From positions 25,675,001 through 25,739,000 of the forward strand of contig NC_092673.1 in assembly GCF_964355755.1 (NCBI RefSeq): a stretch of 64,000 nucleotides of DNA, read 5' to 3'. This document shows positions 22,311 to 37,401 of this stretch, one piece after another. Below the pieces are notes generated by a model, which did no database searches, was not told the origin of the DNA, and was given only the letters and a program-made list of their open reading frames with translations. Numbering within the stretch: the first letter of the stretch is position 1; every line of letters begins with the position of its first letter. Source of the DNA: Antedon mediterranea. Taxonomy: Eukaryota; Echinodermata; Crinoidea; Comatulida; Antedonidae. A program made the position numbers and the translations under genes.

Positions 22311-25300
22311 ATCTGTTATTGTTATTTTAATATTTTATTCAGCCAAACACGATAAAACCAACAATAGTAATGACCGTATGGTTTTCTATTGGAATTAAGT
22401 TTGTTGTCCTATTGATATAACATTAACGAGGTCACGGAGCAAGATAGTTAGAGCACCTTATAATTTGATTTGATGTTCTCGTTCGATTTAATTCCCATGT
22501 ATGAAACACAACGCCAAGTTCCAAGTTAAACGAATCAGGTTTTATTGCAACATTAGTCCTTAGTTAATAGTACGATTATATGGCTTGAGTCGATAGATTA
22601 CTTTTACGACGCACTAGGGTAGGACCAGAGATACACTTGTTACATATTTCTATAAATTATCAAACTAATAACAAAAATTGATACCTGAAATTTGTTCTAA
22701 GGCATACCAACCTACTTGAGGTAAAATTCTATAATTCTTTAGTGACATTATGGTAATAACGACGATGAAATTATAAAAATTGGTTAATGAATGTCATTAG
22801 TTTGAAGGCGTTTAATTAGAACACGAATTAAGCCTATCGTATTTTTATCACTCTTTCGATGAAAATCAACAATTTTTAAAATTAGATTTTAAACTTAAGC
22901 GTTCATTTGGTTTCTTAATAGGGATGGATAATTATTAGGCCTATTAATAATTTAAATTGTTATGAATTATTTGAACAACAGAGTTCTTACCTTACAAAAA
23001 CCAGATACGAGTGTCTTGTAAATTAAATCCGCACGTCTTTTAAGCTACAAGCTGTAACTTGTTTGTTCTCTAGGCCTATGTATAGTGTGTTCAGTTATAC
23101 GTTTTCCTTATTCTATTCCATTGTATGTACTTGTGTTGTAATTTGTCTGGACTAGTCTAAATGGGTTTGGTTGTTGCTTAGCGGTAGCCTAAATTATTGA
23201 TTTGTTTATTAAGAAGCAGTTTGTTAAAAATAAAGGCTGCATTATGACTAAGCCAAAGAGTTATTGAATTATAAAAATAGTGTGAGAAATATTAATTCCT
23301 TATTAAGGAATCCCTATTTATATAATGTAATCATTCTTTTTATTTTAAACGTGAAGACACATAATCTCTGCTGTAAATCAAGAGATAACTTTGAATTATA
23401 AAACCTCTAGTTACCGCATGTGTCACCACATGTGTAGGCCCTATATTAAACAAGCTAATAATAAATACAAATTAATGTATAAATCGATCCGTACAAATAA
23501 ACTATGCTATCAACACCCGATGAAATAAATATGGGTTGTCACAAATCAACATGAAAAGATAATTCTCTGGCATTTCATAGAAAAAATGTATTTTAAAAAT
23601 ACATCACATCAAAAATACATTAAACCAAATAGAAAAACAACGTATGTGTTAATGTATTATTAAGCAATGTGACGTATTATATTTAAATAATACAATCAGT
23701 AATGTAAATTTATGAGGGATGCAACTTAAGTACTCAATTATATTGTGATTATCATAATTAAGCTTAACTTAAGTATAAATATTCAAAATCGTTGAAATTC
23801 ATTCATTTGCTATTTAGGCCTATACATAAAATCGTGTATAAGATGTGCTGTTTCTCCTAAAATCCGATAATGTGATTTTAAAATGCTATTTGACTTGCAA
23901 CACAACGTTGATTATCAACAGCAAATGAATTAAATACACAGGGATGTGTCGAAATACATCCGTTTTTAGTACTCCAAAATTAGAGATTTACTTATAATAA
24001 GATACGGTACCTTTTGACCAGAATAACAATTATTATTATTATTATTTAGTTTTGGGGATTTAATTTTTTCATTTTTTTTTTCTCTCTCATTACCAAACAA
24101 TCTTGTTTCCATTTTTTTTTTCTTTTGCTTCTAACGTTGAATAACCATATTTGGAAATGGTTGGCAGTCAACTTTTACAAAGGCCTAACGGTATAAAGAG
24201 TTGTATCTTTAAATTATACTTTAATCGTGTTTTTCAGTATTCATGATATGCAGTAGACATTATTTTCGGTAAAATTGCGTTTTTGTATTGATGGTACATT
24301 ACTAAATGTGTGAATATTTGAAAACGATTATTTAGGCTCATTAATAGGCCTATTATAATAATCCCAGCTATGTGAGCTGAACTAGAATTACATTGTGTGT
24401 GTCAGACACAGAATGTTAGAATTGATAATATCGCCCAAACATCACGCATAAAAACATAGTATGTTGATATGTACAGTGTTTTGTTAATTTAATATAGAAC
24501 GTAATACCTTATAGGCTACATCAACTGTATAAAACAAGTTTCAAGTAGCTAGGCCTATTATTTTGTCGAAGCCGAAAAGGAACCGAAATCCGTCCGACTA
24601 AGAGAGTTTTACCGCATGGTATAATAAACACTGTTGTGTATAAATTGTATGTCAATACTATTGCGGGCCCTTTGAAAAACAATTGCATTTATTTTACCAA
24701 AGACAAAAAGGTTTAAGTACAGACTTAACTTTAAGTAATTAGAACTAAAGTTTTTGTTTAGTACTTCGTAAGTATCAGAGTTTACAGAATTTCAAGAAAT
24801 ACCGTTAAATAGGCTTAAATTAATCGATGATCTTTAAATTTATACATTGTAGAATTCTGTTGCGCAATCGGAATTCCATAGGGATAATGACCTTGTCGGA
24901 AAAGTCTAACCAAAAGGACAATTAGTAGCTAATTATAGTTATCTAGAATTGTCAAGCAAGTCTGCCGATTGTGTGAGTGTATTAGTCATGGGGGTTTAAT
25001 CGTGGTGAAAGGTAGTTCCCATCCTACTTAACAATACAGGTGTGATTCGGTCTTTCTGTAGCGTCTTATCTAATACTTCCGATCTACTTGTCATACTTTA
25101 GGCCCGGCATGTTTGTCTTTTATGCGGCCTAGAGGTTACCATGTTTTCATCAAGTTATTAATCTCCGAAGAAAACTTCTAAATTAACAACTTCCAAATTA
25201 ACAACTTCCTTTAAAAACCGTTAGTTTTATTGGTTGATTTTAGGCACGTATATGTAAGCCAGTCGAGATGATGGTGTCTAATTGCATGTTTCTGCCATAC

Positions 25301-27994
25301 CCTGTCTGATGAGTTAGAAGATTTGCGGCTCCATAGACCAATCCCTATTTTCTAAACAGAAAACACGTTCGTGTTTTATTCAGTAGGCGACGATAATGAC
25401 GGGATTTGTAAAGTGGCATTTAAAAATGAATTTACTACAACACTAAGATGTCTGTTCTTTGAAAAATAAAGATAATTGGATAATTATAAATTCAATAGCT
25501 TTATTTATGATAATATTAGTAAAATGTTTATTACTGCTGGGATTTCTTTATGACATTTTTTTTAAAAACCAATCACCAATAAATAAAAGAATACTATTTA
25601 CAAAAGTAACTGAGGTTTGCAACAGATTCAGATTTTTTTTAAAAACAAAAACAAACAAACAAATCCATTTAAATAGCTTCAGTCATGTTCACACGGTTAC
25701 GGTTATTTGTTCATAAAACATAAGGATCATTTCACACTTATAGTATGATCCTGACATCATGTTCATAATGTATCGTATTTATTTTCAGTTTAAAAGTCTG
25801 AGATAGGCCCAAATGTGTTATGAAAATATAAGAATTATCTATTGAAATCCGGGGAGGACAAATTTGCTGTTGTTAATAACGAAAAGTGTACGATTTTCAT
25901 TTTAGTCATGGTACTTGTTATCCACATTCAAAATGCGCATAGTGTTGTGCACCGGTCATTAACTTTTTGTTACCCAAAGTCCAAAAATAAATTATTTCAT
26001 AGCATTTTATGATTTTTTTCTGTAACGATACAAGGTCTATTGACTTGATGGTGACTGTGCTGAACTTTCATCCCCAGTAAATTATGAAACGAAAGACAAA
26101 AGAGACGGTTCAGACAAAAAGGTAAAATACTTTTAATTAATCATTATTTTTGTTTCATATGATTCATCATTATCTACCTTGACCTGGTAATTTAAGTCTT
26201 GTCAAGAACTAAGGGGGCGTGATAAGGAAGGACAAACAACCACACCACCATCTGAAAACAAAATGACTTCCGGTCGGAACAAAAATTATGATTTACCTAT
26301 TACATAAAAATAAAATGTATTATAAATGTTTAATCATCCAACGAAGAGTCTAGCCAGAAAAAAAGATTTGTCGGGACAGGTGGGTTGATTCGGTTATCTT
26401 CGTTATCGAGCTCGGGTAATCCTCGGAAGTATAGCTCGGTTGACGTTTCAGCGGGCTTTCGGCGAAACTACACAACTCGACTCTTCTTACTATGAATACA
26501 AATTATTGCCAAGGGCAATGTAACCACCAAATATGGTAAATGTATATTCACCTCTGAACTTCTCAAGTAACTATTAAGCTCCCAAAGTGCTTAGGTTCAA
26601 CTACAACACACGTGTTACCAATCAGGTAGTAAATCAAACCATAGCTCACAACAATAATAAAACAAACTCGCTCTTTACAGCTATTTGGTGACTCTTGTCT
26701 GCCTAATTTGTTTTTGTTTATTGTGATATGTTATCAATGGTGCAACGGATACTTAAATACAGCGTAGTAAATATTAACTGTGACGTATTCTTTCAACAAC
26801 TTACGGTTCAGGCTCAACGTATTTTCTCTTAAAAATTAAGATTGAGAATAAATGGCACCCCTCTGTCCTATAAAAAAAAAACATATAAGCCTCTCAACAG
26901 GCCTACATTGTGTGTATGTATTTGTGGTCGGATATAACATGCATAAATAAATGTTACAATTACTGTACCTCTGTCTAGTATTGAGTAAAATAAACGAATA
27001 AGCCTACAATAATTTGACAACACTGCTAATGATAATAATAATAATATTGTACCTCTAATTTTAATGAGCATAGACTGATGATTAATTGATCATCAAGTGA
27101 ATTTAATTACATTGTGATTTTAATATTATGAATTAATAAATACATTTGAAATAATCATAGTATAATATTTATGATTAATAACTGCAATGACAGCTTTCAC
27201 AGAAATAATATGTTCTCGCAGAAAAAACTTATATTAACACAAATAATTTAATTTGTAACCTGAGAATGTCTGCAATTAAAACAATGTTCGTTAGAGTTAA
27301 TTGCTAGTTCTTTTTTGGGTTAAGTTATTATCTCTTTTGTAAATACCAATGAAACGTTTTGTTCGACTGTACTTTAAACGTCATCATTACAGAACGTCAA
27401 TAAAGTTCCAATATTGAAAACATCAGTTTCTAATAATAAAGTGGAACGGAAGACCGATGTGGTAAATTCGCCGACAAAAGTAGGTATATTTAGAACGGTA
27501 AAGTATAGGCCTAACGTAGGACGTATTTGCAATGATCCGTGACTTTTGGTAAAACTGTAGTACAGCAGTTCTGTGCTGAATGTCTGTATAATTGGTCCAC
27601 TGCGAATCAAAATAGTGCTACGAATTAACGAATTGTGTTTGCTCAGTGGTAACAATGTTTTGCTCCCTTAGATTTTAATTTTAGATTCGTTGATCAGTTT
27701 ACAAGTGTCCCATGGGATTATGATTGAAAATAAACAGGTAATTGATTTCGGAAGACTTAAGCCTAAAAATAATAGTTTTGATAGTAAGTTTGAAAGCTAA
27801 AATTGGTAATTTAAAAGTAATAGGCCTAAATACTTTTGTAATCTGTTTTGCATAGTCTGATACCATTAAAAATTTGGTTACATCTAAATTATGTTATAAT
27901 TGAAAGGCTAGTCTGATTGCGATTGTGAAGTATAGGCGTAACATTTTAATTTTAAACTCAGTACATATAAATATGTAAAACATAATATAAATTT

Positions 27995-28025
<31 letters not shown>

Positions 28026-29180
28026 TAATAATAATAATTAAGTTCTACGGTACCGGCAGTAGGTTAAAGATTCATTGATTTATTGTATGACCTAGTTTTA
28101 AAAACAAATTTAATATTGATAATTTACTTTGGTGTGATAATGTTTATAAAAGTAGTAATAATTATGAAGAGTTTTAGATATATACTATATGCAATAGCAT
28201 GGATAATAGGCACTGTGTGGTACCAGTATTTGTTTGTTGATTAGGCTACTGGTGTGGTAATAACAACTACTTGTTCTTTATTGTTAGTTCTGTTTGTTGT
28301 TTCATAAAAATGAAAGGGAAATAATAATCGTATTTTATTATTTCCCATTCGTTTCCAGCTATTCGCTCCATTTCGCCAGCGGGCCAATTAACTGTTTTGA
28401 GCTTCCGTAATAACCACTCTGTTTGTGTGTATACATTTATAAATACATCGTATTACCAAAAATAAATTTAGGCACCGTAAGCTACCAGATAGATTACTAA
28501 AAATAAAATACATATTATTCGGTGAGTTCAAATTGAAATATTATCCAAGAATATCGCTCATGTGTATTTTGGTCTTTGACTATTGTTGTGTTAAGCAACA
28601 TGCTTTGGGAATTCGAGGGTGGCAGTTTATAAGAGATATCAGAATCGATAAAGAAATTCGACCGTTTCCTTAATTTACATTGTTTCTTCAGCACTATTTT
28701 GTAGAAACTGTCTACCAAATTTAATCATGTAAGTTGGTTATATTTTATTTTCATCTCTGTAATTTAGTTATATAGACTGAAAAAAAAAAACAAATTTAAG
28801 TAGGGCCTATACTATTTAAAATGAAGTCATCTAATTGGCTTGAATAATAAGTGTATCTCAAAATGTTGCGATTGGACAAGAATCTAGAAATTTCATACAA
28901 TTTTACATTTTGGTATTTAATTCAGGTCGTCAATACAACAATGAATCAATGGAATTTTATATTCATAATCATTTAGCTTTTATATCACCGTTCACCCATT
29001 GCATGAACCTCGACAAAATTAATTCATAAACAACAATTGTAATCTAAGAAAATGATATTCTCGACTTTGCAGGATAATTAATGACTATTTGTTAATAAAC
29101 GGTAGTAGGTTGTTAATGGATTGAAAACAGATAAATCCGTGTCTTAATAATTGACGGTGAAAGAGAGTTCAAGGGGTTGT
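22311..29180. other. No gene seen
   Basis: AT-rich intergenic DNA with many TAGGCCTA words, AAT microsatellites (27997-28040) and a moderately GC-rich patch at 26340-26490 containing the inverted pair CGAAGAGTC / GACTCTTC. The scattered short open frames have no domain signature or splice context. Confidence 0.6.
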
Positions 29181-29182
29181 TA

Positions 29183-29366
29183 AAGCTTGGTTCCCACTAG
29201 AACGTAACGCAAGGACGTAAACGCAACGCAAGCGTTTTAACCAATGACAAGCGAAGTTATAGACAGTTAGCAATCACAAGCAAATAAGCCATCGCTTGTG
29301 ATTGGTCAATTCAATTGCGTTGCGTTACGTCCTTGCGTTGCGTCGCTAGTGGGAACCACGCTTTAG
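29183..29366. mobile_element. MITE-A, full copy
   Basis: AAGCTTGGTTCCCACTAG to GTGGGAACCACGCTT, nearly identical to the 4061 and 6319 copies, flanked by TTA/TA. Confidence 0.9.
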
Positions 29367-29394
29367 AGAGCAGACGATCTTGATGCATACTACA

Positions 29395-30030
29395 ACAACT
29401 GGGCGCTAACAATCAATTAATATAGTTCGCATTATTTAATCATTGCGCAATACACGTCATTCATCCGTAATTATATAACAGTATTAATTTTTTTAACTTT
29501 TTTCTTGACGACATTTATTATTAGTTACCAAAGTAGCCGATGTTATTAAAGTACCGTATTACTTGTTGAATAGGTTTTTTTAGGCATAGATAAATAAGTT
29601 AACTAATTTCTCCATGGTTTAGGACACTGTATACACGTCATTCATCCGTAATGACGTAATTCGTAATTATATAACAGTATTAATTGTTTAAACTCTGAAA
29701 CTTTTTTCTTAAGGACATTAAATAGTATAGTTACCAAAATATTCGATGTTTTTCAAGTACTATACTTGCTGAATAGGTTTGTGGGGGACTGTAAAACAAC
29801 TAGGCGATAACAAGCAATTATCTGTTCGCATTATTTTAGTTGTATTAAGTCAATGCGCAATTCAGAATGTGCAAAGTAGTATTGCGCAATTCATCCATAA
29901 TTATAACATGATTGGTGGTCCCAAGTTAAAACTGTGTTATTTTTAGGATACTTAGGCTATATACTATTTACCAAATTAGGCATGTAATCGATGTTATTAA
30001 AGTATACTTGTTGAATATAGTTTTGTTTAG
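29395..30030. repeat. Three diverged tandem units of about 170-230 bp
   Basis: Recurring landmarks in the same order: CATTCATCCGTAATTATA, AACTTTTTTCTT, GATGTTATTAAAGTA and TTGTTGAATA. AACTGGGCGCTAAC and AACTAGGCGATAAC mark unit starts. No coding content. Confidence 0.7.
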
Positions 30031-33000
30031 CAGACATTCCTGGCTTTGTGGGCTGATAATTTTACAATGCAACTGCAAATGAAAAGGTTGAAGCTTCTTT
30101 TGATCATTTTCTTTGATTAGCACAATCCTAGCATTTTACTATTGCATTAGAAGAATTGTCATTGAGTGTTCCAACAGATTATACTTTCTGTATTGACGTA
30201 AGTCTATTATGTACGACATTGATTACCACTGATCGTATGAATACTGAATCGGTTACTACTTGTTTCCGGCAATTACTTTGCTTTGTGTCGTTTGTTATGT
30301 ATTCCACCACCACACTTCAGTTGTCAGTCAGAACAACGCTCTTAAATAGATGGAATATCTAATCCTTTCTTGTTTTCTGAATATAGGTGCTATTGATAGT
30401 TTTGTTTGATCAATTTTATTCCAAAACCTTTGACGATACCGGTGATGTTTGTGTTGTCATACATCCGTTGAAGTCAATTGTACATGTAGTGTTAACATAA
30501 GTTAACAATCAAATGTTTGAGAACAATTAACATCCCATTGAACAATTTTCACTTCCTAATGACCCGAGGGGGTTCGAAGCTGACCGAAGTTTGTTAAGCG
30601 ATGAACTTTCTCTAAATTCTTTGACAAGTTAGGCCGTCGAGTTCGTTCACATTAGCCCATCCGTAATCATCTCCCCACGCGGGTGGATCGGCGGTTTATG
30701 ATGTCGATTACCGACCAGTAACCTACCCTCTCCATCTAGTGTTTTTCTTGCAATTTGAATCACAGCTTGATTTTCTGTTGGTAATTTATCGGTACAAAGG
30801 CCACTAACAGTTAGTAGTCAGCTCAAAATATCGCATTTCATTTATGATATGACATGTTATACCAGAATCTACCTTATTCTGTGCACTATTCATGCAAAGT
30901 ATAATAAATTACACAAATTGTTCCGTCTGGGCTATTTATTGGCACTTGTGTAAACCCTCAGGCGTTGAAATGAATTGATTTTCTCATACATCGAGATTGT
31001 CTACGAGATGTAACTCCTGCCGATGTTTTGTGACACCGTTATCAATTTGAACCGCGATAGACCTAATTAGGTGCAACTTCTTCTATCGTCAAAGCAGCCG
31101 CATGACAAGGTACCATTTTCACATCGGTATTTCGTCACATTTGGCGCACCATCGACAATATTTCGGTAATTCGGTTTTCGTTTTAAGTGTTCCAACAATA
31201 ATATTAGCATTAATCTAATTATAACTGAATTTCCAAGGGGCTCTTTATTTTCAATATCAACATAGACACTCTGTCCGTTTTTGCAAGGGCAGAAATAATA
31301 ATACCACAGAAATTAAGAAATGAAAGAACTAAGAACTAATCAAATACCACATTATTAATTATAAGGATCCGGTGGAACAAATAATTCCAAACAGACATTT
31401 TTATATCGTTTAATACATGTTCAACAATTACATAGTGTCCATGTCATAATATATTTATGTTGAAAAATAAATATGAACAAAGATGTAATATTAGGCTGCA
31501 GAATATGTTATATTGGGTCTTTTAAAAATCGTTATTACGCATAAATTTCAATTAAGCCTTAAAATGCTACGTTGTCGTAACCCTGTTTACAATTTAAAAA
31601 AATAAAGGGCGATGTGGTGTTATTTATTCAGTGGGAAACCCTATGATGGGCCAGGCATTAGGTTTTCCATTGTAGAAATAAGTTATGTCTCCATAGTTTT
31701 ACCAACATGCCATAAAACGTATATCATTATTAACAAAGTGAATTCTTAATACAAAGCTTTATCTAACTTTTGTTTATCATGTGCATTAATTTGTTCTATC
31801 GATGTAAAGTTTTCCAAAATTAGGACCATATATTAAATATATACCTAAATCATTGTTAGTATAAGTCAGAATAAAAACCCCTTGTTTTTATTATTTACCG
31901 CATTTAGTCTTGTATAAACATTGCTCGTAGAGATTCATGACGGAGGTAACACTGATCAAGATTACAAAGTCAATATTTAAAAAATATATACTTTTTAACA
32001 AAATCATAACACAAAGCGCGTCGGCCTATATTATTATTCTGTTTTGCACTGAATTAAAAGCAATTTGCCAAAATAAGACATCACCCTAAATCATCATCTT
32101 GAGTTTTACTATTTACAGCCTATTAAATACGTCTTATATAAACACTGCTCGCACAGTTGCATGACGTAGGTAGCACTAAACATCATATAAGGAAATCGAT
32201 TAGTACGGAAAGAAAAATATGCAGTTTGAAATATTAATTTTTTTTATTACGTGATATAAAAACGCGTTTCGCTTCTTTTTCGTCAAAGATAGTCAATATC
32301 TGAAGAGAATATATATACACCAGTGACGTCACTATAAGTATAAACAAACACAATTAGTAATTACAATATCATTAGGCCAACTTCTAGATTGATTGTTTTC
32401 ATTTTTAGTTGAATGTTTTGCAAAAAAAGATGAAATCAAGAAACAAAATGTGGTAAACATTTCTTTATATTGAAGACGGTTATCGTATAATTTTTAATTT
32501 TAATGAGAGGCCTAACAAGTATTAATTATTAATAAATTATCATTAATTATTTAAGAGTGGTTATTAATGAATAAAAGCATTGTGTTGGTTTGAACTAAAT
32601 TGTTGAAATTCTAATAAAATAAGAATTTTTTTTTTCGATACGATATTCATTCACTTCCTATTTATTTATTTTTTATTCTTGTTTTTAAAAATATTTATTG
32701 TTTGGCGATGAGCAAGCCTTTTTTTGATAATTATGTTTGTGTTTATTTATTTTTTTATGTTATTTGTTATGATTATTTATGTTTTGGTAACTGCGCCTTG
32801 AGCACTCTATCTTGTAAAATGACAATTGACGATTACAGTAATTTTAGTTCTATCCCATTTTTTTTTAATCCGTAACACAGTTCAGTAGTATTAGCTGTTA
32901 TTGGGCACAACGGAAATATAGACATTTGGAAAAATGTTTTTTTTTTGTCAAGGCTATTGAAACGGCAATATAGATAAACGGAAACACCACTACAGCGTTT

Positions 33001-34280
33001 GATTATTGATAGTTTTAATTGACGTCATAGAACGTAATATGTTACAAATAATAATATGGAACGCCAATATAAAAACAAAACATGTGATTATTATTTTTAA
33101 AACAAAATAATTGTATTCGTTTTATTTAACATACATTTATCAAAACTTATTATTTTTCATTATAAACGTGTAACCTTTGTATATGCTATATTCTAAAAAT
33201 GTAAATTGTTTAAAAAAATCTCTATTTAAATTAACATAGCAATTATGACGGAAGGTTATGAGTTATTGTTACTATTTTAGTTATATTATTTTGTATGTCC
33301 ATTTCTAAATTTAGAGAAAAAATCTCAATTGGATTTTGGAAATTTGACACATTAATATGAGTAATATATCGACATTGTTTAACAGTTATCCGTGCATTTA
33401 TTTAAGAGCGATTCTCTACTAAGAAAACACAATAGGAGCAATAAAAATAGAATATATCCGATTGTCAACATTAGGGAAGTTTTGGAAGGTTACCACCAGG
33501 CTTTTGGACAACTTTGATTGATAGTTTCTAGGCTAACTTACCCAAAAACAAGACAAATAGAAAGAAACATTAACAATTCTAATTTATTCTGATATTAATA
33601 ATAATGAATTGCTAAATAGGTACATAATGATGTCGTTTATATTATCATTAAAGTTTTTCAAACAATTTAGCGCCACAAATTAAGTCATTATGACTCATTT
33701 GGCGGATATTAGCGATGTACTTTTTGTTCGTCTGCTGAGAACAACAGTGCCACTCATTCAAGTATTTGACCAATCAGAAACGTTGACACTGCGCACAATG
33801 ACAGGAAACACCACCCAGTTGATCAGACGATATAACTGCACAGGCTAGCCATGTAATTTAAATCCACGCATTAGACCTAGCCTCACACCCCCACAAAATG
33901 TATTTTTAGAAAATATAGATTTAATTTAAAGAAATATTAAATTACATATCTACCGGGTATCTATAATAACCGGATCAAAATAATATTCTAATCTGTGGTG
34001 GGCCTACAACTTTGATAATAATATTAATAATGCTATTGTACTTATTTTTTGGGAAGATTCCCTTTTCTTGCCTCCTGATATGTTGTGTCACTACCGCACC
34101 ATGGCATTACTACTAATAATGTACCGTAATAGGCCTACATACATTTATGTGGTCACCAATATTGATAACCAGAAGTAAAAATAGGCTAAACAGATTCTGT
34201 TCCATATTATGGGCAAACAAAAAACATTTGATAAAAAATACAGCATATTATATCGAGAAATAAACTGTCAGAGCATCTGT
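30031..34280. other. No gene seen; one diverged tandem duplication and a possible LINE tail
   Basis: Segments at about 31886-31965 and 32105-32185 share TATAAACA(T/C)TGCTCG and CATGACG(G/T)AGGTA(A/G)CACT, a ~220-bp duplication. At 32695-32850, TGCGCCTTGAGCACTC resembles the 3' end of RTE-type LINEs. A more GC-rich stretch at 30540-30780 and 31000-31170 could be regulatory but shows nothing specific. Confidence 0.45.
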
Positions 34281-34281
34281 A

Positions 34282-34420
34282 AGCTCTGTCTACACTATCA
34301 AACTTTATGTCACAAAAAATGTGATGTGCTCATATATGGACATGATAACATCATATCACTATCATATTTGGACACATCCCACTTTTTTTGTCAAACTCGT
34401 TTGATAGTGTAGACAGAGCT
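34282..34420. mobile_element. MITE-B, full copy
   Basis: Inverted ends AGCTCTGTCTACACTATCAA and TTGATAGTGTAGACAGAGCT, flanked by GTA. The middle is an imperfect palindrome around GTGATGTGC and CATATCACTATC. The open frame across it is incidental. Confidence 0.9.
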
Positions 34421-35069
34421 GTAGACCTAAATTGTTTTGATAAAAGGTGTATGTTCACGGTGTCTGTTTCTATAAAGGGAAGACTGAAGAACAATGCCTT
34501 TTAACTTCTTTACAAACTTAAGCGATGTTTACACTTAAACTTAATGAAGAAGAATACTATTAAAATATCACGAGTATCCAATGTTTGACATCTCACTCTT
34601 TACCAATTTGCCCACTATAATAAATGTCAGTAATTGAAAATACACTAGATGCTTTACTTATTTTAACACAATGCAAGCATTGTTATGATAATGGTTTTAA
34701 AACATTGTGTTTTATTATACAATTACAATTACATTAAAAATAATTATTGAGTATAAATTATACTCGAGTGCCATTCAGTTAATTGATCAATAATTCAATT
34801 TTGATATTGGACCGGTTTTTGTTGGTTTATTACGGTTTAACAATGGAGGGACCGGTACTGGCTATTTCGCAATAACACTTGTTCTGATTAACACAAATCC
34901 AGGGTTTTCGGACCTTGTAAACTGTAACGTCATCTTCGGGATGTTGACTATGACGTCATTAATTAATTGGTGACTGTCCCACGTGTCACTAATCTTGGTC
35001 AGTAGGAAACCAATAATCTACATTATATCTATCGTTCTATTTTACACACGAAAAGAGACAAATTTATAG

Positions 35070-35120
35070 TGGGGGGGGGGGGGTGCAGGTGGGTTGGAGG
35101 GGGTGGGATGGAGAGAGGGT
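35070..35120 (+). repeat. G-rich tract with quadruplex potential
   Basis: A run of about 12 G, then repeated GGTGGG and GGAGGGGGTGGG. It has at least four G-runs within 50 bp. Confidence 0.6.
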
Positions 35121-35858
35121 TTTCAACCATGTTAACTCCTCAATCCAATACATTTAGTTCATTTTTTTGGTTTTGTATGTATGTATATATTTTATATGGA
35201 CAGTTAGGCCTAGTCTGAAATAAAGTTGAATCGGATTACCGGTAAATAACAGAATTGCTAAAGGTTAGCAACATTGTAAGACCAAACGATAGGACCTAAT
35301 GTTATTATGCCTATATAATTCTTAAGCGTAAATCTCTTGGATGTGCTATATTTTAATAGGTCATCGGCATGTATTAATGCTATACCATTTTAAAATAAAC
35401 TGACACCAATTTTTTTTTTAATGAACAAATGAATCCTTAATATTCAAGAAAACTATTTAATGCAAACAAGTTTTCCTGTACGCTTGCGATTATCGAATGT
35501 TATGATTTTATCGGATTTTTCAGTTTAAAAAAAAAAATAAAAATCAGACTCAGAGGCGAAAATCAGGAGGGTGGGGAGTGTGAGAGAGAGGCTTGTATAT
35601 ATAATATATATGTTTTGCCTAATTGATGACATAGATCTGATAATTTAAGCCAAAACATTGATGTCAACAACCGCCCACATCCCGCGCCCATATTTCTTTT
35701 CTACTATTTATATGTTAATAATTGCAATGTACTACTTCGGAGACATGATTATGAATCCTTAACCTTCCACTTAATTTAAAAATGTCCTATTTTCAGTAAT
35801 TAATTAAAAATTCAAAGAAATCAACCTTGTTAGCCATAATGACAGTGATACTGATCTA

Positions 35859-36036
35859 AAGCTCTGTACACTATCAAACTAGTTTGTGATGTGCCCAAAT
35901 ATGGTGGTGTTGTAGTGCCCAAATATGGTGGTGTTGTGCCCAAATATGGTAGTGATATGACATCATCATGTCCATATATGAGCACATCATATTTTGTTGT
36001 CACATAAAGGTTTGATAGTGCAGTAGACAGAGCTTT
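35859..36036. mobile_element. MITE-B with internal duplication
   Basis: The ends AAGCTCTGTACACTATCAAA and TTTGATAGTGCAGTAGACAG are present, with the internal GCCCAAATATGGTGGTGTTG block repeated two to three times. Confidence 0.85.
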
Positions 36037-37036
36037 AGTCACATTTCAATCGTCTGTTGTGATAGGCATATTCATTAATTACTTAATACAACATTATCCA
36101 TTTAAATGATTGTGTGTAATTGTTTTATAGTCGTTTTATTCAGAATGGCCTTGTAATTTGTATGTAGGCCTACATCATTTACGATTCTATCTGGTTTTGT
36201 TTTGGTTTTTTTTTTATTCTCTTCTCTCACCAGTTGTTTTGAAAACCCCTGTTGTTTTAATTTCAAATACAACTTGTATATTTTGTTGACATGTGCATGT
36301 TCACTTGTCAAAAATTGTACAATATGAGTTTGTGATTGTGACTGTATACCAACAGGGCCTATTTACCTCCAGTCGTCTCTGACCCACTTTGTTTGTAAAC
36401 CTACCTGAAGCAAAAGCAACATTCTGGGTTAGGTAACCCGGTTCCCATATGTCTGCCGCACCTGCATGGACAGGCAAATGAACCCTCCCTACCAGGCTAA
36501 GCCGTACGATTTCAGCATCAGTTTGACAAGCGGACAATAGTTTTCACAGGTTGCCAATTTATAGCAACTTTTGATACAACGATGAAGTTATGATCGAATC
36601 AGCATGCTATTTATTGATTACACATGACGAATTAATGTCAGGCATCAATGCCTCGTTTAAAATCATTCGTTTAGTCAACAAAACGAAGCTGTTTTTAGGA
36701 GAATAAAGAACTGACTGTTACGATAGACTGGTTCTAGTGTATGGATACATTTTATCCTCATCAGCCTCCTCAAATGTCTTGGTATAAAGGTACTGAATTA
36801 TGACTGCTGGATATGGGAGATGACAGCGGGGTGGTTCCCCACCTCACCGTAAAATTAACAGTAATTTACACAAATTACTACCACAATTCGTGTAATCTTA
36901 TACAAAATGATTTATGTTAGGTTTCCTGTTTTACACAGTTGATTTTATTCATGTCCCAATTAAACTGTATTTATTTAACACAGTTCAAATATTGTATGTG
37001 ATGGTATCGTAAACTCGTGCGCATTTAGCGTGCGTA

Positions 37037-37230
37037 AAGCGTGGTTCCCACGAGACGTATCGACGCAAAATGCTGTATTGCGTAATCACAAGTGGGAACC
37101 GACTACACAATAGTGCTGCAAACATCGCAGGTTTGATTTCACGCAGGCGCGGGCAAACTCAATTGTTATAAGGGCATTTTCTTACGTTGCGTAGGTTGCG
37201 TTACGTTGCGTCGCTAGTGGGAACCAAGCT
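37037..37230. mobile_element. MITE-A related element, variant 2, second copy
   Basis: AAGCGTGGTTCCCACGAGAC to GTGGGAACCAAGCTT with the same core as 6105-6317 (GCAAACATCGCAGGTTTG). Confidence 0.85.
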
Positions 37231-37232
37231 TA

Positions 37233-37401
37233 AGGCTCGGTTCCCACTTTAGACACAACGCAAGGACGCAACGCAAGGACGCAACGGAAGGGAAGTAATT
37301 TGACCAATCACAAGTGATGGATTATTCTAACTGTTGCTTGTTATTGGTCAACTCGTTTGCGTTGCGTTTACGTCCTTGCGTTGCGTAGTGGGAACCACGC
37401 T
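37233..37401. mobile_element. MITE-A copy abutting variant 2
   Basis: Begins AGGCTCGGTTCCCACTTTAG directly after the variant-2 element and ends AGTGGGAACCACGC. It repeats the tandem arrangement seen at 6105-6499. Confidence 0.8.

Noticed and set aside
36301-36537. 78-codon minus-strand frame in a GC-richer patch
   Set aside because: A GTAAAT donor is present, but no family, no partner exon and no matching phase were found.
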